A stretch of DNA of 64,000 nucleotides from Chitinimonas koreensis (GCF_014353015.1 NZ_CP060704.1:2629001-2693000); one strand, 5' to 3'. Shown: positions 10,196-20,378, counted from the stretch's first letter. Notes: generated by a model not told the origin, from the sequence alone. Translations and numbers: made by a program.

Positions 10196-11542
10196 ATGAG
10201 CACCGCCAACACCACTCCGACGCCAGCCCAGATGCTGGCTGCGCTGCAGTCGCAGTACTACGGCATGGCCTGGCTCGCGCTGGCCGCGCAGGCCTATACC
10301 GCCGAGGGCGACTGGAACGAGATCCCGATGGGGCTCTACACCGCGTTGACGCAGATCGACCCCGCCACCCAGCAGCCCTACACCCCGCCGCTGCCGGCAC
10401 CGGGCCAGGCCGGCATCGATTCGCCCGCGGCGCTGGGCGGCGCCTGGAGCCTCGACTGGGGTCCTGCCAACGGCCAGAACGGCGACGGCGACAACAGCAA
10501 CCTGGTCTACCTGGCCTCGTTCCGCGCCCAGGGCAATCTCAGCTACGCCGACGGCGCGCCCTACTGCTTCGTGGTCGGCATCCGCGGCACCGATACCAGC
10601 GTGGCCGGCAAGGCGCTGTGGCAGCAGATCGGCCAGGACCTGCGCGCCTTCACGCTGTGGTCGTGGCCCAAGCTGCTGTCGGGTGGTTACGACCATCTGG
10701 TCGACGGCAAGCTGTCGGTGCCGACGCCCAACACCAGCGACGTCTCCGGCCAGAACGGCAACATCGCCCACGGCTCGATGCTGGGCTTCGTCAAGATCGC
10801 CAACTCGACCGCACCGCTCAACGACGGGCTGCCGCCCGACCAGGCGAGCGGCGAGGCGGTTGCGCTGATCGACGCGCTCAACAGCCTGCTCGAGCAATAC
10901 CCGGACACCCCGGTGGTGGTGACCGGCCACAGCCTGGGCGCCTGCCAGGCCCAGGTGATGGCGGCCTACCTGGCCTGGCAGCTCGGCGGCCGGGTGCCGG
11001 TGATCCCGCAGGTGTTCGCGCCGCCGACGCCGGGCGACCAGGATTTCGTCGACACCTACCAGTCGGGATGCCCCAACGGCGGCTTCTGGTACTGCAGCCT
11101 GGACCTGGTGCCCTATGCCTACATCACGGTGCAGGCGGTCAAAGGCAAGGACCAGACCGAGCGCGGCCTGGTCTGGGCGCGGCAGAACCTGTGGAGCGCC
11201 TCGCAATGGCCCGACGGCGGCGGCGCCGGTCCGCAGCTGCCGGGCATCCTGTCCGACCTGATCGCCACCATCGGCCACCTGGTGCCGACCAGCTACCAGC
11301 GGCCGGCCATCGGCCAGCAGGAACTGGTCGGCGCGCTGCCCTCGCCGGCCGCCATGCAGGCCTTCCTCGACGGCATGGGCGGCCGCTGGGCCGGCTACGA
11401 CCCCAAGGGCTCGGATGCCCAGCTGGCCTGGCAGCATTTCCCGCCCAACTACTTCCAGCTGATGTGGGCGCAGTATGCGGACTCGCTCGCCCAGTACACG
11501 GCGACGGCCTACAAGCCTTATCCGGTGATGAAAAAGGAATAG
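10196..11542 (+). CDS. Lipase family (class 3-like) alpha/beta hydrolase
   Basis: A 448-aa hydrolase predicted to cleave ester bonds of lipids. The nucleophile elbow VVVTGHSLGACQAQ places the catalytic serine at residue 246; upstream YCFVVGIRGTDTS matches the oxyanion strand, and SLDLVPYAYITV is a good candidate for the acid-residue region. The start at 10196 has AGGAGG ten bases upstream; a longer in-frame reading from 10028 has no such site. No signal peptide is evident, so export would need a non-classical route. It diverges from the operon carrying two nucleophile-less lipase-like domains, so the locus has one apparently active and two inactive lipase folds. A REP-like palindrome follows the gene. 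Confidence 0.8.
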   Translation: MSTANTTPTPAQMLAALQSQYYGMAWLALAAQAYTAEGDWNEIPMGLYTALTQIDPATQQPYTPPLPAPGQAGIDSPAALGGAWSLDWGPANGQNGDGDNSNLVYLASFRAQGNLSYADGAPYCFVVGIRGTDTSVAGKALWQQIGQDLRAFTLWSWPKLLSGGYDHLVDGKLSVPTPNTSDVSGQNGNIAHGSMLGFVKIANSTAPLNDGLPPDQASGEAVALIDALNSLLEQYPDTPVVVTGHSLGACQAQVMAAYLAWQLGGRVPVIPQVFAPPTPGDQDFVDTYQSGCPNGGFWYCSLDLVPYAYITVQAVKGKDQTERGLVWARQNLWSASQWPDGGGAGPQLPGILSDLIATIGHLVPTSYQRPAIGQQELVGALPSPAAMQAFLDGMGGRWAGYDPKGSDAQLAWQHFPPNYFQLMWAQYADSLAQYTATAYKPYPVMKKE

Positions 11543-11587
11543 CGGCGCACTCGCGGAAGGTACGCCGGATGCATGGCGCACCGCCTA

Positions 11588-11658
11588 TGCGGGAGCGGCT
11601 TCAGCCGCGAATGGCGGCCGCGGCACGGATCGCCATTCGCGGCTGAAGCCGCTCCTAC
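11588..11658. repeat. REP-like palindrome, copy 1
   Basis: A perfect 25-bp inverted repeat (11592-11616 and 11631-11655) with a 14-base loop. The stem carries GGAGCGGCTTCAGCCGCGAA, shared with the copies at 32923 and 35520; the right arm ends in the GTAG head typical of REP sequences. It lies in the 144-bp gap between convergent genes and could also act as a bidirectional transcription stop. Confidence 0.8.
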
Positions 11659-11686
11659 AGGCTGGCGCAACGAGCGAAGCCTCACC

Positions 11687-11974
11687 TCAAAGATGCTCGG
11701 CGATCAGCCGTTCGAGCACCGTATAGATCGGCACTTCTTCCGCCTGCGCCGCCTTGCGCAGCCGCATCAGCATCAATTCGTCGAGTTCGCAGGAGAACGG
11801 CGTCGGGATGCGTCCGTCGCGGCTGGTGAAGCCGGCCTGGCGCTGGGCGGCGCGGCTGCGGCGCTTGCGCTCGGCCGCGGTCATGGCCTGCGCGCCGATC
11901 GGCTTGCGGCCGCGCTTCTTCGGCTGCGGCAGGCCCGGCAGGGCCATGGTGCGGGTGTCGCGGTCGTCGATCAC
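11687..11974 (-). CDS. Small basic protein, putative DNA-binding regulator
   Basis: A 95-aa protein. The N-terminal third holds KKRGRKP, an AT-hook-like core, followed by a strongly basic AERKRRSRAAQRQ segment. The C-terminal part (CELDELMLMRLRKAAQAEEVPIYTVLERLI) could form a short strand and two helices as in ribbon-helix-helix proteins, but I cannot confirm the family. I used the GTG start at 11974 because GAGGAGG lies eight bases upstream; an internal ATG at 11947 has no ribosome-binding site. An 18-bp perfect palindrome sits directly upstream of that site, suggesting autoregulation. Confidence 0.6.
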   Translation of the reverse strand: MIDDRDTRTMALPGLPQPKKRGRKPIGAQAMTAAERKRRSRAAQRQAGFTSRDGRIPTPFSCELDELMLMRLRKAAQAEEVPIYTVLERLIAEHL

Positions 11975-11991
11975 GGCGGCGGCCTCCTCAT

Positions 11992-12009
11992 ATCGTGACA
12001 GGTCACGAT
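11992..12009. promoter_or_regulatory. 18-bp palindrome, candidate operator
   Basis: ATCGTGAC-AG-GTCACGAT is a perfect inverted repeat with 8-bp arms, a few bases upstream of the ribosome-binding site of the small basic protein gene. A site here would allow that protein, or another dimeric regulator, to block its own expression. Function is inferred from position and symmetry only. Confidence 0.45.
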
Positions 12010-12087
12010 TATCTCACGGCGGTAGCCGGACAGGCCTGGGCGCGGCGTGCCAAGGTCCTGGCCGCCGGAGTGCGGCCGGTCCGCCGC

Positions 12088-14415
<2,328 letters not shown>

Positions 14416-14417
14416 GG

Positions 14418-15569
14418 TCAGTTCTGTGGGCCGGCGGCGCCGGCCTGGGTCGCGAAAAGCTGTTGGTGGAAGAGCGCGGCGATCAGGTCGGCCTGGCTGA
14501 CGACGCCGGCCAGCCGCCCTGCCCCGTCGAGCAGCGGCACGCGGTGCTCGCCGCCGTCGCTCATGCGGGCGATCAGCTCGACCACCGGGGTATCCATCGC
14601 CACGGCGGCCGGTGCCGGCCGCAGCAGCGCGGCGGCGGTCAGGCCCGGCCAGCGGCCGAGCGCATCCTGCGCCAGCGCCGGCTGCGGCGCGTCGAGCAGC
14701 AGCGCGGCCGGGGCGAACAGGCCGAGCAGGCGGCCGTCGCCGTCGACCACCGGCGCGCTGTCGAGGCCGTGGCGATGCAGCAGCGCCCAGGCCGCGTCGG
14801 CCGGCAGGTCGTGCGGCACGCTCAGCACGTCGCGCGAGGCGATGTCTCCGCAGCGCAGTGGCCCGGCCAGCCGCCGTGCAGCATGGCGCTCGGCGCCGAG
14901 ATAGAGCTGTTCGAGCTCGGCCGGCGTCAGGTCGACCAGCAGGTCGAGCTCGGCCACCGCGCGCGCCATGTCGGCTTCCTGCACCGGGCCGCGCGCCAGC
15001 GGCACCGGATCGCTGCGGCCGTGCGCGCCGGCCAGGTGCTTGGCCAGCGGATAGCGGCGTCCCGGCAGGCGGTTGTTGAACAGCCAGGCCAGCGCCAGGA
15101 CGACCAGCGCGCCGGCCAGCGCCGGGTTGAGCAGGTAAAGGAAGCCCTGGGCATGGATGGCCGGCCCGCCGACCACCGCGGTTAGGGCGGTGGCGCCGCC
15201 GGGCGGATGGGCGCAGCGGCAGGCCAGCATGGCGACGATGGCGAGGCCGACCGCGCAGGCGGCGGCCAGGTGCGGCTCGGGAATCCAGCGCTGGCACAGT
15301 ACGCCGACCAGCGCCGAGATCAGGTGGCCGCCGAGCAGCGGCCAGGGCTGGCCCAGCGGGCTGGTCGGCAGGCCGAACACGATGACGGCCGAGGCGCCCA
15401 TCGAGGCGGCGATCAGCGGCGCCGCACCGGCCGGCGCCAGCGCCGCGGCGGCCAGGCTGACCAGCAGGATGGCCAGCGCGCCGCCGGCGCCGGAGCGCAG
15501 CCGCTCGGGCCAGCTCACGGTGGCCGCGTCGGGCAGCCAGTCGCGCCAGCGGGAAGGATGTTCTGTCAT
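14418..15569 (-). CDS. HPP family membrane protein with C-terminal CBS domain pair
   Basis: A 383-aa inner-membrane protein. Residues about 25-175 form four or five hydrophobic segments and include the family signature CAHPPGGATAL. The C-terminal half (about 230-375) carries two CBS domains (ISRDVLSVPHDLPADAAWALL... and AAVAMDTPVVELIARMSDGG...), which usually sense adenine nucleotides. HPP proteins are associated with nitrite or other anion transport, but the substrate here cannot be told. It is the first gene of a two-gene unit with tex. The start has only a weak ribosome-binding region. A terminator-like hairpin separates it from asd. Confidence 0.82.
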   Translation of the reverse strand: MTEHPSRWRDWLPDAATVSWPERLRSGAGGALAILLVSLAAAALAPAGAAPLIAASMGASAVIVFGLPTSPLGQPWPLLGGHLISALVGVLCQRWIPEPHLAAACAVGLAIVAMLACRCAHPPGGATALTAVVGGPAIHAQGFLYLLNPALAGALVVLALAWLFNNRLPGRRYPLAKHLAGAHGRSDPVPLARGPVQEADMARAVAELDLLVDLTPAELEQLYLGAERHAARRLAGPLRCGDIASRDVLSVPHDLPADAAWALLHRHGLDSAPVVDGDGRLLGLFAPAALLLDAPQPALAQDALGRWPGLTAAALLRPAPAAVAMDTPVVELIARMSDGGEHRVPLLDGAGRLAGVVSQADLIAALFHQQLFATQAGAAGPQN

Positions 15570-15586
15570 GGAGGGGCGGGAGAAAG

Positions 15587-15614
15587 CATCGGGGCGGCCG
15601 CAGCCGCCCCGATG
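15587..15614 (-). terminator. Candidate terminator of asd
   Basis: A perfect 12-bp stem (15587-15598 and 15603-15614) with a four-base loop lies just past the repaired asd stop. On the minus strand it is followed by GCTTTCTCC, a weak U-tract. It separates asd from the HPP-tex unit. Confidence 0.55.
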
Positions 15615-15626
15615 CCGGTGGAACGC

Positions 15627-16735
15627 TTACCGGTCGAGCAGGATGCGCAGCGTGCGGCGCAGCGGCTCGGCCGCGCCCACAGCAGCTGGTCGCCGCAGAC
15701 GAAGGCGCTGACGTAAGTCGGGCCCATGTTGAGCTTGCGCACGCGGCCGACCGCGACGTCGAGCTTGCCGGTGACGAAGGTCGGCGTCAGCTGCTTGACG
15801 GTGGTGGCGCGGTCGTTCGGCACGAAGTGGGTCCACGGCGTGCTGGCGGCGATCAGCTTCTCGATCTCGGCCAGCGGCAGGTCCTGGTTCAGCTTCAGCG
15901 TCAGCGCCAGGCTATGGCAGCGCATGGCGCCGATGCGCACGCACAGGCCGTCGACCGGGATGGTCTCGCCGGTGCCGAGGATCTTGTTGACCTCGGCCTG
16001 GCCCTTCCACTCTTCCTTGGACTGGCCGTTGTCGAGCTGCTTGTCGATCCACGGGATCAGGCTGCCGGCCAGCGGCGCGCCGAAGTGCTCGGCCGGGAAG
16101 CCGTCGCCGCGCATGGTCTCGGCCACGCGGCGGTCGATCTCGAGGATCGCCGAGGCCGGATCGGCCAAGAGGTGGGCGACCGAGCCGTGGATCGCGCCCA
16201 TCTGGCCGATCAGCTCGCGCATGTTCTGCGCACCGGCGCCCGAGGCGGCCTGGTAGGTCATCGAGCTGACCCACTCGACCAGGCCGGCCTTGAACAGCCC
16301 GCCCACGCCCATCAGCAGGATGGAATTGGTGCAGTTGCCGCCGATGAAGTCCTTGCCGCCGCCGGCGATGGCGCTCTTGATCTGGTCGAGGTTGACCGGG
16401 TCGAGCACGATCACCGCGCCGTCGTCCATGCGCAGCGTGGAGGCGGCGTCGATCCAGTAGCCGTTCCAGCCGGCCGCGCGCAGTTGCGGGTGGATCTCGG
16501 TGGTGTAGTCGCCGCCTTGGCAGGTGATGACGACGTCCATGGCCTTCAGTTCGGCGATGGACTTGGCGTCCTTGAGGCAGGAGGGGCCGCGGCCGACATC
16601 GGGCGCGGCGCCGCCGACATTGGAAGTGGTGAAGAACACCGGGTCGACGTGGGCGAAGTCGTTCTCTTCGCGCATGCGTTGCATCAGCACGGAACCGACC
16701 ATTCCGCGCCAACCGACCAAACCGACTTTCAACAT
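15627..16735 (-). CDS. asd: Aspartate-semialdehyde dehydrogenase (one frame break near the 3' end)
   Basis: Catalyses NADPH-dependent reduction of aspartyl phosphate to aspartate semialdehyde, the branch point to lysine/diaminopimelate, threonine and methionine. The N-terminus MLKVGLVGWRGMVGSVLMQR is the NADP-binding motif; the active-site cysteine is in GGNCTNSILLM, and RIGAMRCHS matches the substrate-binding region. After VCGDQLLW the frame breaks at a GGG run near 15677. Adding one G gives GAAEPLRRTLRILLDR and a stop at 15627, a 369-aa protein that matches the usual length and ending. Because the enzyme is needed for peptidoglycan synthesis in Gram-negatives, I treat the break as a sequence error. 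Left uncorrected, the frame reads to 15566 with a meaningless tail. Confidence 0.93.
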
Positions 16736-16983
16736 GATGGGAATTCCTTGATCCAGTAGTTGTGTGAAGCCTCATACCCTGGATCGGCAATACTTGGCGG
16801 CAGCCCGCAGGCGTTTCGCCGCCAAAGCCTCGAGTTGAGGAACCGGGAGTTTAACGCAGGATGGCCGCGCCTAGAGCGGATCGCCGATCCCGCGGTGAGG
16901 AAAGGATTCTGCTGGCCCGGCTGGCATTGCAGAATCCAATCGCTGCTTATAGTTTCTATAAGCAGTTTCAATATCAGCAACGG
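16736..16983. other. asd upstream / vapC downstream gap with two perfect hairpins
   Basis: This 248-bp gap holds a 9-bp inverted repeat (GGATTCTGC at 16904-16912 with its complement at 16929-16937) and a 10-bp one (CTGCTTATAG at 16943-16952 with its complement at 16956-16965, three-base loop). The second is AT-rich and could be a terminator for vapBC or an operator. Nearer asd, an 8-bp repeat TTGGCGGC/GCCGCCAA forms a possible leader hairpin. No convincing promoter pair was found. Confidence 0.4.
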
Positions 16984-17388
16984 CTATTCGGTCGTTTTCT
17001 CCGCCGGCGAATCGTCCGTACCGCCATTCCGGGAGAAAGCCTGCAATTGCCGATCGAGCGTCAGCAGCTGCAGGCCGTGCACCCAGGCGGTCGCGATGAT
17101 GATGGCGTCGGGCAGCTTGATCTTGCGGCGGCAACGCAGCGCGATCACGCCGTCTTCGATGGCCCGGTTCAAGCTGCATTCGGTCAGATTGTCGAACAGG
17201 TCCGACAGCACGGCACGTTCCCGCTCGCTCAATGCGCCATAGCCCAGGGCCTCCATCCGGCTGATCGGGCTATAGGCATACAGGCTCGCGCGCAGGCCGA
17301 TCGGCTGCAGCAGCGCCATAACCTGGTCGTCCTGCCGCGCCAGGCCGATGGCGATATTGGTGTCGATCAGGTATTCAGCGCCACTCAT
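16984..17388 (-). CDS. vapC: VapC-type PIN-domain ribonuclease toxin
   Basis: A 134-aa PIN-domain protein. The acidic metal-binding residues are all recognisable: Asp9 (LIDTN), Glu46 (SRMEAL), Asp94 (LPDAIIIATA) and Asp112 (LTLDRQL). Such proteins cleave RNA, often tRNA, unless bound by the cognate antitoxin. The start overlaps the end of the upstream antitoxin gene by 14 bp, the classic toxin-antitoxin order. The pair sits downstream of leuB on the same strand. Confidence 0.9.
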   Translation of the reverse strand: MSGAEYLIDTNIAIGLARQDDQVMALLQPIGLRASLYAYSPISRMEALGYGALSERERAVLSDLFDNLTECSLNRAIEDGVIALRCRRKIKLPDAIIIATAWVHGLQLLTLDRQLQAFSRNGGTDDSPAEKTTE

Positions 17389-17602
17389 CGCGGACTTCCC
17401 GCTGCCAGGACGCCAGATCGGCCGGAAACGCCTTCGTACCCTTGAGACTGCCGACGAAACGCTGCAGGGAATCGTCGCGATCGCCTTCGTTCGCGGGCCT
17501 GGCCTGCCTGGCCTTGAGGAACTCCACGAAATCCAGCACTTCCGCGGCGAGCGGGTCGGGCAGGACGCTGACCTCTCTGAAGATGCGTTCGGCGATCGTC
17601 AT
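17375..17602 (-). CDS. vapB: VapB-type antitoxin (DUF2281-like)
   Basis: A 75-aa protein, MTIAERIFREVSVLPDPLAAEVLDFVEFLK..., whose N-terminal half matches the short antitoxin family with an 'LPxxxxxEVLDFVEFL' core. The C-terminal half (SLKGTKAFPADLASWQREVRDEW) is the expected toxin-binding tail. AGGAG lies upstream at suitable spacing. It overlaps vapC by 14 bp. It begins only 12 bp after the leuB stop, so it may be co-transcribed with the leucine genes as well as from its own promoter. Confidence 0.82.
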   Translation of the reverse strand: MTIAERIFREVSVLPDPLAAEVLDFVEFLKARQARPANEGDRDDSLQRFVGSLKGTKAFPADLASWQREVRDEWR

Positions 17603-17614
17603 GATCCTGAGCTC

Positions 17615-18682
17615 CTAGGCCAGCGCGGCCACCACCGCGTCGCCCATGCCCGAGCAGCTGACCTTCTCGGTGCCCGGCTCGTAGATGTCGGCGGTGCGGT
17701 AGCCCTTGCGCAGCACGGCCTGCACCGCGTTCTCGATGCGGCCGGCCAGGTCTTCGCGGGCGAAGGTGTAGCGCATCATCATCGCCAGGCTGAGGATGGT
17801 GGCCAGCGGGTTGGCCAGGTTCTTGCCGGCGATGTCGGGCGCCGAACCGTGGCACGGCTCGTACAGGCCCTTGTTGTTCGCGTCGAGCGAGGCCGAGGGC
17901 AGCATGCCGATCGAGCCGGTCAGCATCGAGGCCTCGTCGCTGAGGATGTCGCCGAAGATGTTGCCGGTGACGATCACGTCGAACTGCTTGGGATTGCGCA
18001 CCAGCTGCATCGCCGCGTTGTCGACGTACATATGGCTCAGCTCGACTTCCGGATATTGCTTGGCGACGTCGGTGACGATCTCTTTCCAGAACTCGGTGCA
18101 TTCGAGCACGTTGGCCTTGTCGACCGAGCACAGCTTCTTGTTGCGCTTCATGGCGATGTCGAACGCCACCTTGGCGATGCGGCGGATCTCGCTCTCGCTG
18201 TAGCGCATGGTGTTGAAGCCTTCGCGCTCGCCGGTCTCGTTGACGGTGATGCCGCGCGGCTGGCCGAAGTAGATGTCGCCGGTCAGCTCGCGCACGATCA
18301 TGATGTCCAGGCCCGACACCACCTCGGGTTTGAGGGTCGAGGCGCCGGCCAGCTCGGGATAGAGCACTGCCGGGCGCAGGTTGCCGAACAGGCCGAGGTC
18401 CTTGCGGATCGCCAGCAGGCCGCGCTCGGGCCGCTTGTCGCGCGGCAGCGTGTCGTACTGCGGGCCGCCGACCGCGCCGAGCAGCACCGCGTCGGCTGCG
18501 CGCACGGCAGCGCGGGTGGCTTCCGGATAGGGCTCGCCGTACTGGTCGTAGGCGGCGCCGCCGAGCGGCACGGTCACGGTTTCGACCGCGAGGCCGTCGG
18601 CCTTGAGCACGTCGAGCACGCGCACGGCCTGCGCGACGATTTCCGGGCCGATGCCGTCACCGGGGAGGATGGCGATTTTCAT
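17615..18682 (-). CDS. leuB: 3-isopropylmalate dehydrogenase
   Basis: A 355-aa NAD-dependent enzyme that oxidises and decarboxylates 3-isopropylmalate in leucine biosynthesis. It starts MKIAILPGDGIGPEIV and contains LLGAVGGP, the substrate-binding RELTGDIYFG and GEREGFNTMRYS, and the metal/cofactor motif GNIFGDILSDEASMLTGSIG followed by EPCHGSAPDIAGK. The length is normal. Its start overlaps the stop of the DUF697-like gene in an ATGA arrangement, with AGGGAC upstream. leuD and leuC lie further upstream on the same strand. Confidence 0.97.
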   Translation of the reverse strand: MKIAILPGDGIGPEIVAQAVRVLDVLKADGLAVETVTVPLGGAAYDQYGEPYPEATRAAVRAADAVLLGAVGGPQYDTLPRDKRPERGLLAIRKDLGLFGNLRPAVLYPELAGASTLKPEVVSGLDIMIVRELTGDIYFGQPRGITVNETGEREGFNTMRYSESEIRRIAKVAFDIAMKRNKKLCSVDKANVLECTEFWKEIVTDVAKQYPEVELSHMYVDNAAMQLVRNPKQFDVIVTGNIFGDILSDEASMLTGSIGMLPSASLDANNKGLYEPCHGSAPDIAGKNLANPLATILSLAMMMRYTFAREDLAGRIENAVQAVLRKGYRTADIYEPGTEKVSCSGMGDAVVAALA

Positions 18683-19209
18683 GTCTGTCCCTGAGGAGAT
18701 GGAGTCTGAGGTGCGGGTAGGAGCGGTACCGTGCCGGCCATGCCTTGCTCGAGCAGGCTGCGGGCGACGCGGTAGCAGTCTTCGATATGGTCGCGGCCGA
18801 GTTTGGCCACCACCTGGTAGCTGATTGCGGCCGCCACCGCCTGGCCGGCCAGCGGCACGAAGCGCAGCACGGTCTTGCCGATGAAGCGCTTGCCGACCTT
18901 CTTCAGCACCAGCTTGGCGAGCTGCTTGCTCACCAGCTTGCCGATCAGGTCGCTGCCGACCCGGCCGGCGGCCAGGATCACGTATTGCCGGGTGTGCGGA
19001 TGCAGCCGCGCCAGCTCGGCCTGCGACAGGCCGAAGCGGTGGCTGATGGTCTCGAGCATCTCGGAGAACACCGCGACGTCGGCCAGCATGTCGACGCCGG
19101 GCAGCGGGATCACGGCGGCGCCGGCCGAGATGCCGGCCCGGCGCGAGACCAGCTCGCGGCAATCGGCGCGCGCGCGTTCGAGTTCGTCGTGGTTCTGCGG
19201 TAGGACCAT
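18679..19209 (-). CDS. DUF697-like small membrane-associated protein embedded in the leu genes
   Basis: A 176-aa protein. The segment GISAGAAVIPLPGVDMLADVAVFSEMLETISHRFGLS resembles the hydrophobic helical hairpin of DUF697 (YcjF/GTPase-associated) proteins. A second hydrophobic stretch lies at about residues 110-132 (FVPLAGQAVAAAISYQVVAKLG). GGGAGGTGAGG gives a strong ribosome-binding site at 19209. Its stop overlaps the leuB start (ATGA), so leuB translation is likely coupled to it. The role is unknown and nothing in the sequence links it to leucine synthesis. Confidence 0.65.
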   Translation of the reverse strand: MVLPQNHDELERARADCRELVSRRAGISAGAAVIPLPGVDMLADVAVFSEMLETISHRFGLSQAELARLHPHTRQYVILAAGRVGSDLIGKLVSKQLAKLVLKKVGKRFIGKTVLRFVPLAGQAVAAAISYQVVAKLGRDHIEDCYRVARSLLEQGMAGTVPLLPAPQTPSPQGQT

Positions 19210-19328
19210 GGCCTCACCTCCCGTCGTTCATCTAAGTGCGATGCCAAACCGTTCACCGCGGAGGACGCCGGGGAAAGGAGGACAGGCTGTTTCGATTCCC
19301 TCCGCGGCGAACATGGATGCGGGCCGGA

Positions 19329-19967
19329 TCAGCTGAACAGCCAGGGCTGCGCGGCGCGGCGCTGGTCTTCGAAGGCGCGGATCTTGTCGGCATGCGCCAG
19401 CGTCAGGCCGATCTCGTCGAGACCGTTGAGCAGGCAGTGCTTGCGGTGCGCGGTGATGTCGAAGCCGAAGCTTTCGCCGGACGGCGTGGTCACCGTCTGC
19501 GCCGCGAGGTCGACCGTCAGCCGGTAGCCCTCGCCGGCCTGCGACTCGGCGAACAGCCGGTCGACCGTCTCGGCCGGCAGCACGATCGGCAGGAGGCCGT
19601 TCTTGTAGCAGTTGTTGAAGAAGATGTCTGCGAACGACGGTGCGATCACGGCACGGAAGCCGTAATCCTCGAGCGCCCACGGCGCGTGCTCGCGCGAGCT
19701 GCCGCAGCCGAAGTTCTCGCGCGCCAAGAGCACCTGGGCGCCGCGGTAGCGCGGCAGGTTCAGCACGAAGTCGGGGTTGAGCGGACGCACGCTGTTGTCC
19801 ATGCCCGGCTCGCCGTGATCGAGGTAGCGCCACTCGTCGAACAGGTTGGGGCCGAAGCCCGAACGCTTGATCGACTTGAGGAACTGCTTGGGGATGATGG
19901 CGTCGGTGTCGACGTTGGCGCGGTCCAGCGGGCAGACCAGGCCGTGCAGGGTGGTGAAGGCTTGCAT
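19329..19967 (-). CDS. leuD: 3-isopropylmalate dehydratase small subunit
   Basis: A 212-aa subunit that with LeuC isomerises 2- to 3-isopropylmalate. Typical motifs are LDRANVDTDAIIPKQFLK, FGCGSSREHAPWAL and APSFADIFFNNCYKNGLLP. The length matches the family. AAGGG lies just upstream. Between leuC and leuD sit two very short lipoprotein genes. A 119-bp gap without visible genes separates leuD from the next gene. Confidence 0.97.
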   Translation of the reverse strand: MQAFTTLHGLVCPLDRANVDTDAIIPKQFLKSIKRSGFGPNLFDEWRYLDHGEPGMDNSVRPLNPDFVLNLPRYRGAQVLLARENFGCGSSREHAPWALEDYGFRAVIAPSFADIFFNNCYKNGLLPIVLPAETVDRLFAESQAGEGYRLTVDLAAQTVTTPSGESFGFDITAHRKHCLLNGLDEIGLTLAHADKIRAFEDQRRAAQPWLFS

Positions 19968-19990
19968 GGGTTTCCCTTGGAGGCCGAGGC

Positions 19991-20131
19991 TCAGTTGGTG
20001 GCCTTGTCGGCGGCGCGCTCGATCGCTTCGCCGCCCTTCTTGATGTCCTTGCCGATGCCGTGGATGGTGTTGCAGCCGGCGAGCTGGGCGATGGCCAGCG
20101 CTGCCACGGCGAGGGCGATGATCCGGTTCAT
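19991..20131 (-). CDS. Entericidin-like small lipoprotein, copy 1
   Basis: A 46-aa product starting MNRIIALAVAALAIAQLAGC. The lipobox AQLAGC follows a hydrophobic signal peptide, and the mature part NTIHGIGKDIKKGGEAIERA matches the entericidin A/B signature. GGGAG lies upstream at good spacing. Entericidins are tiny membrane lipoproteins that act as a toxin/antidote pair in E. coli; here both copies share the same mature motif, so the roles cannot be separated. It lies 23 bp before leuD. Confidence 0.85.
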   Translation of the reverse strand: MNRIIALAVAALAIAQLAGCNTIHGIGKDIKKGGEAIERAADKATN

Positions 20132-20237
20132 GTGACGCTTGCTCCCTGTATTGCCGCCGCCGTCTCGACGGGCGTTCGCGGCCTTGCTGCGCGGAACGGC
20201 GGCCTGCTTGGGGCCGCCGCCCGCACGTTCCTGCCTG

Positions 20238-20378
20238 TCAGTTCTTCGCCTTGTCCGCGGCGTCCTCGAGCTTCTCGCCGCCCTTCTGGACGTCCTTGCC
20301 GAAGCCTTGGACGGTGTTGCAGGCGGACAGTTGCAAGGTGGCGAAGGCGGCCAGTACCAGCATGATGAGTGGCTTCAC
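20238..20378 (-). CDS. Entericidin-like small lipoprotein, copy 2 (GTG start)
   Basis: A 46-aa product: GTG start, then KPLIMLVLAAFATLQLSAC with lipobox LQLSAC, and a mature part NTVQGFGKDVQKGGEKLEDA. The GTG at 20378 is chosen because AAGGAG lies six bases upstream and it supplies the positively charged start of the signal peptide; a later ATG would remove it. It is a close paralogue of the gene at 19991-20131, separated by 106 bp, so the pair arose by tandem duplication. Confidence 0.83.
   Translation of the reverse strand: MKPLIMLVLAAFATLQLSACNTVQGFGKDVQKGGEKLEDAADKAKN

Noticed and set aside
19228..19833. A 201-codon minus-strand frame overlapping leuD
   Set aside because: It is out of frame with leuD, which has complete family motifs, and is Arg/Ala low-complexity.
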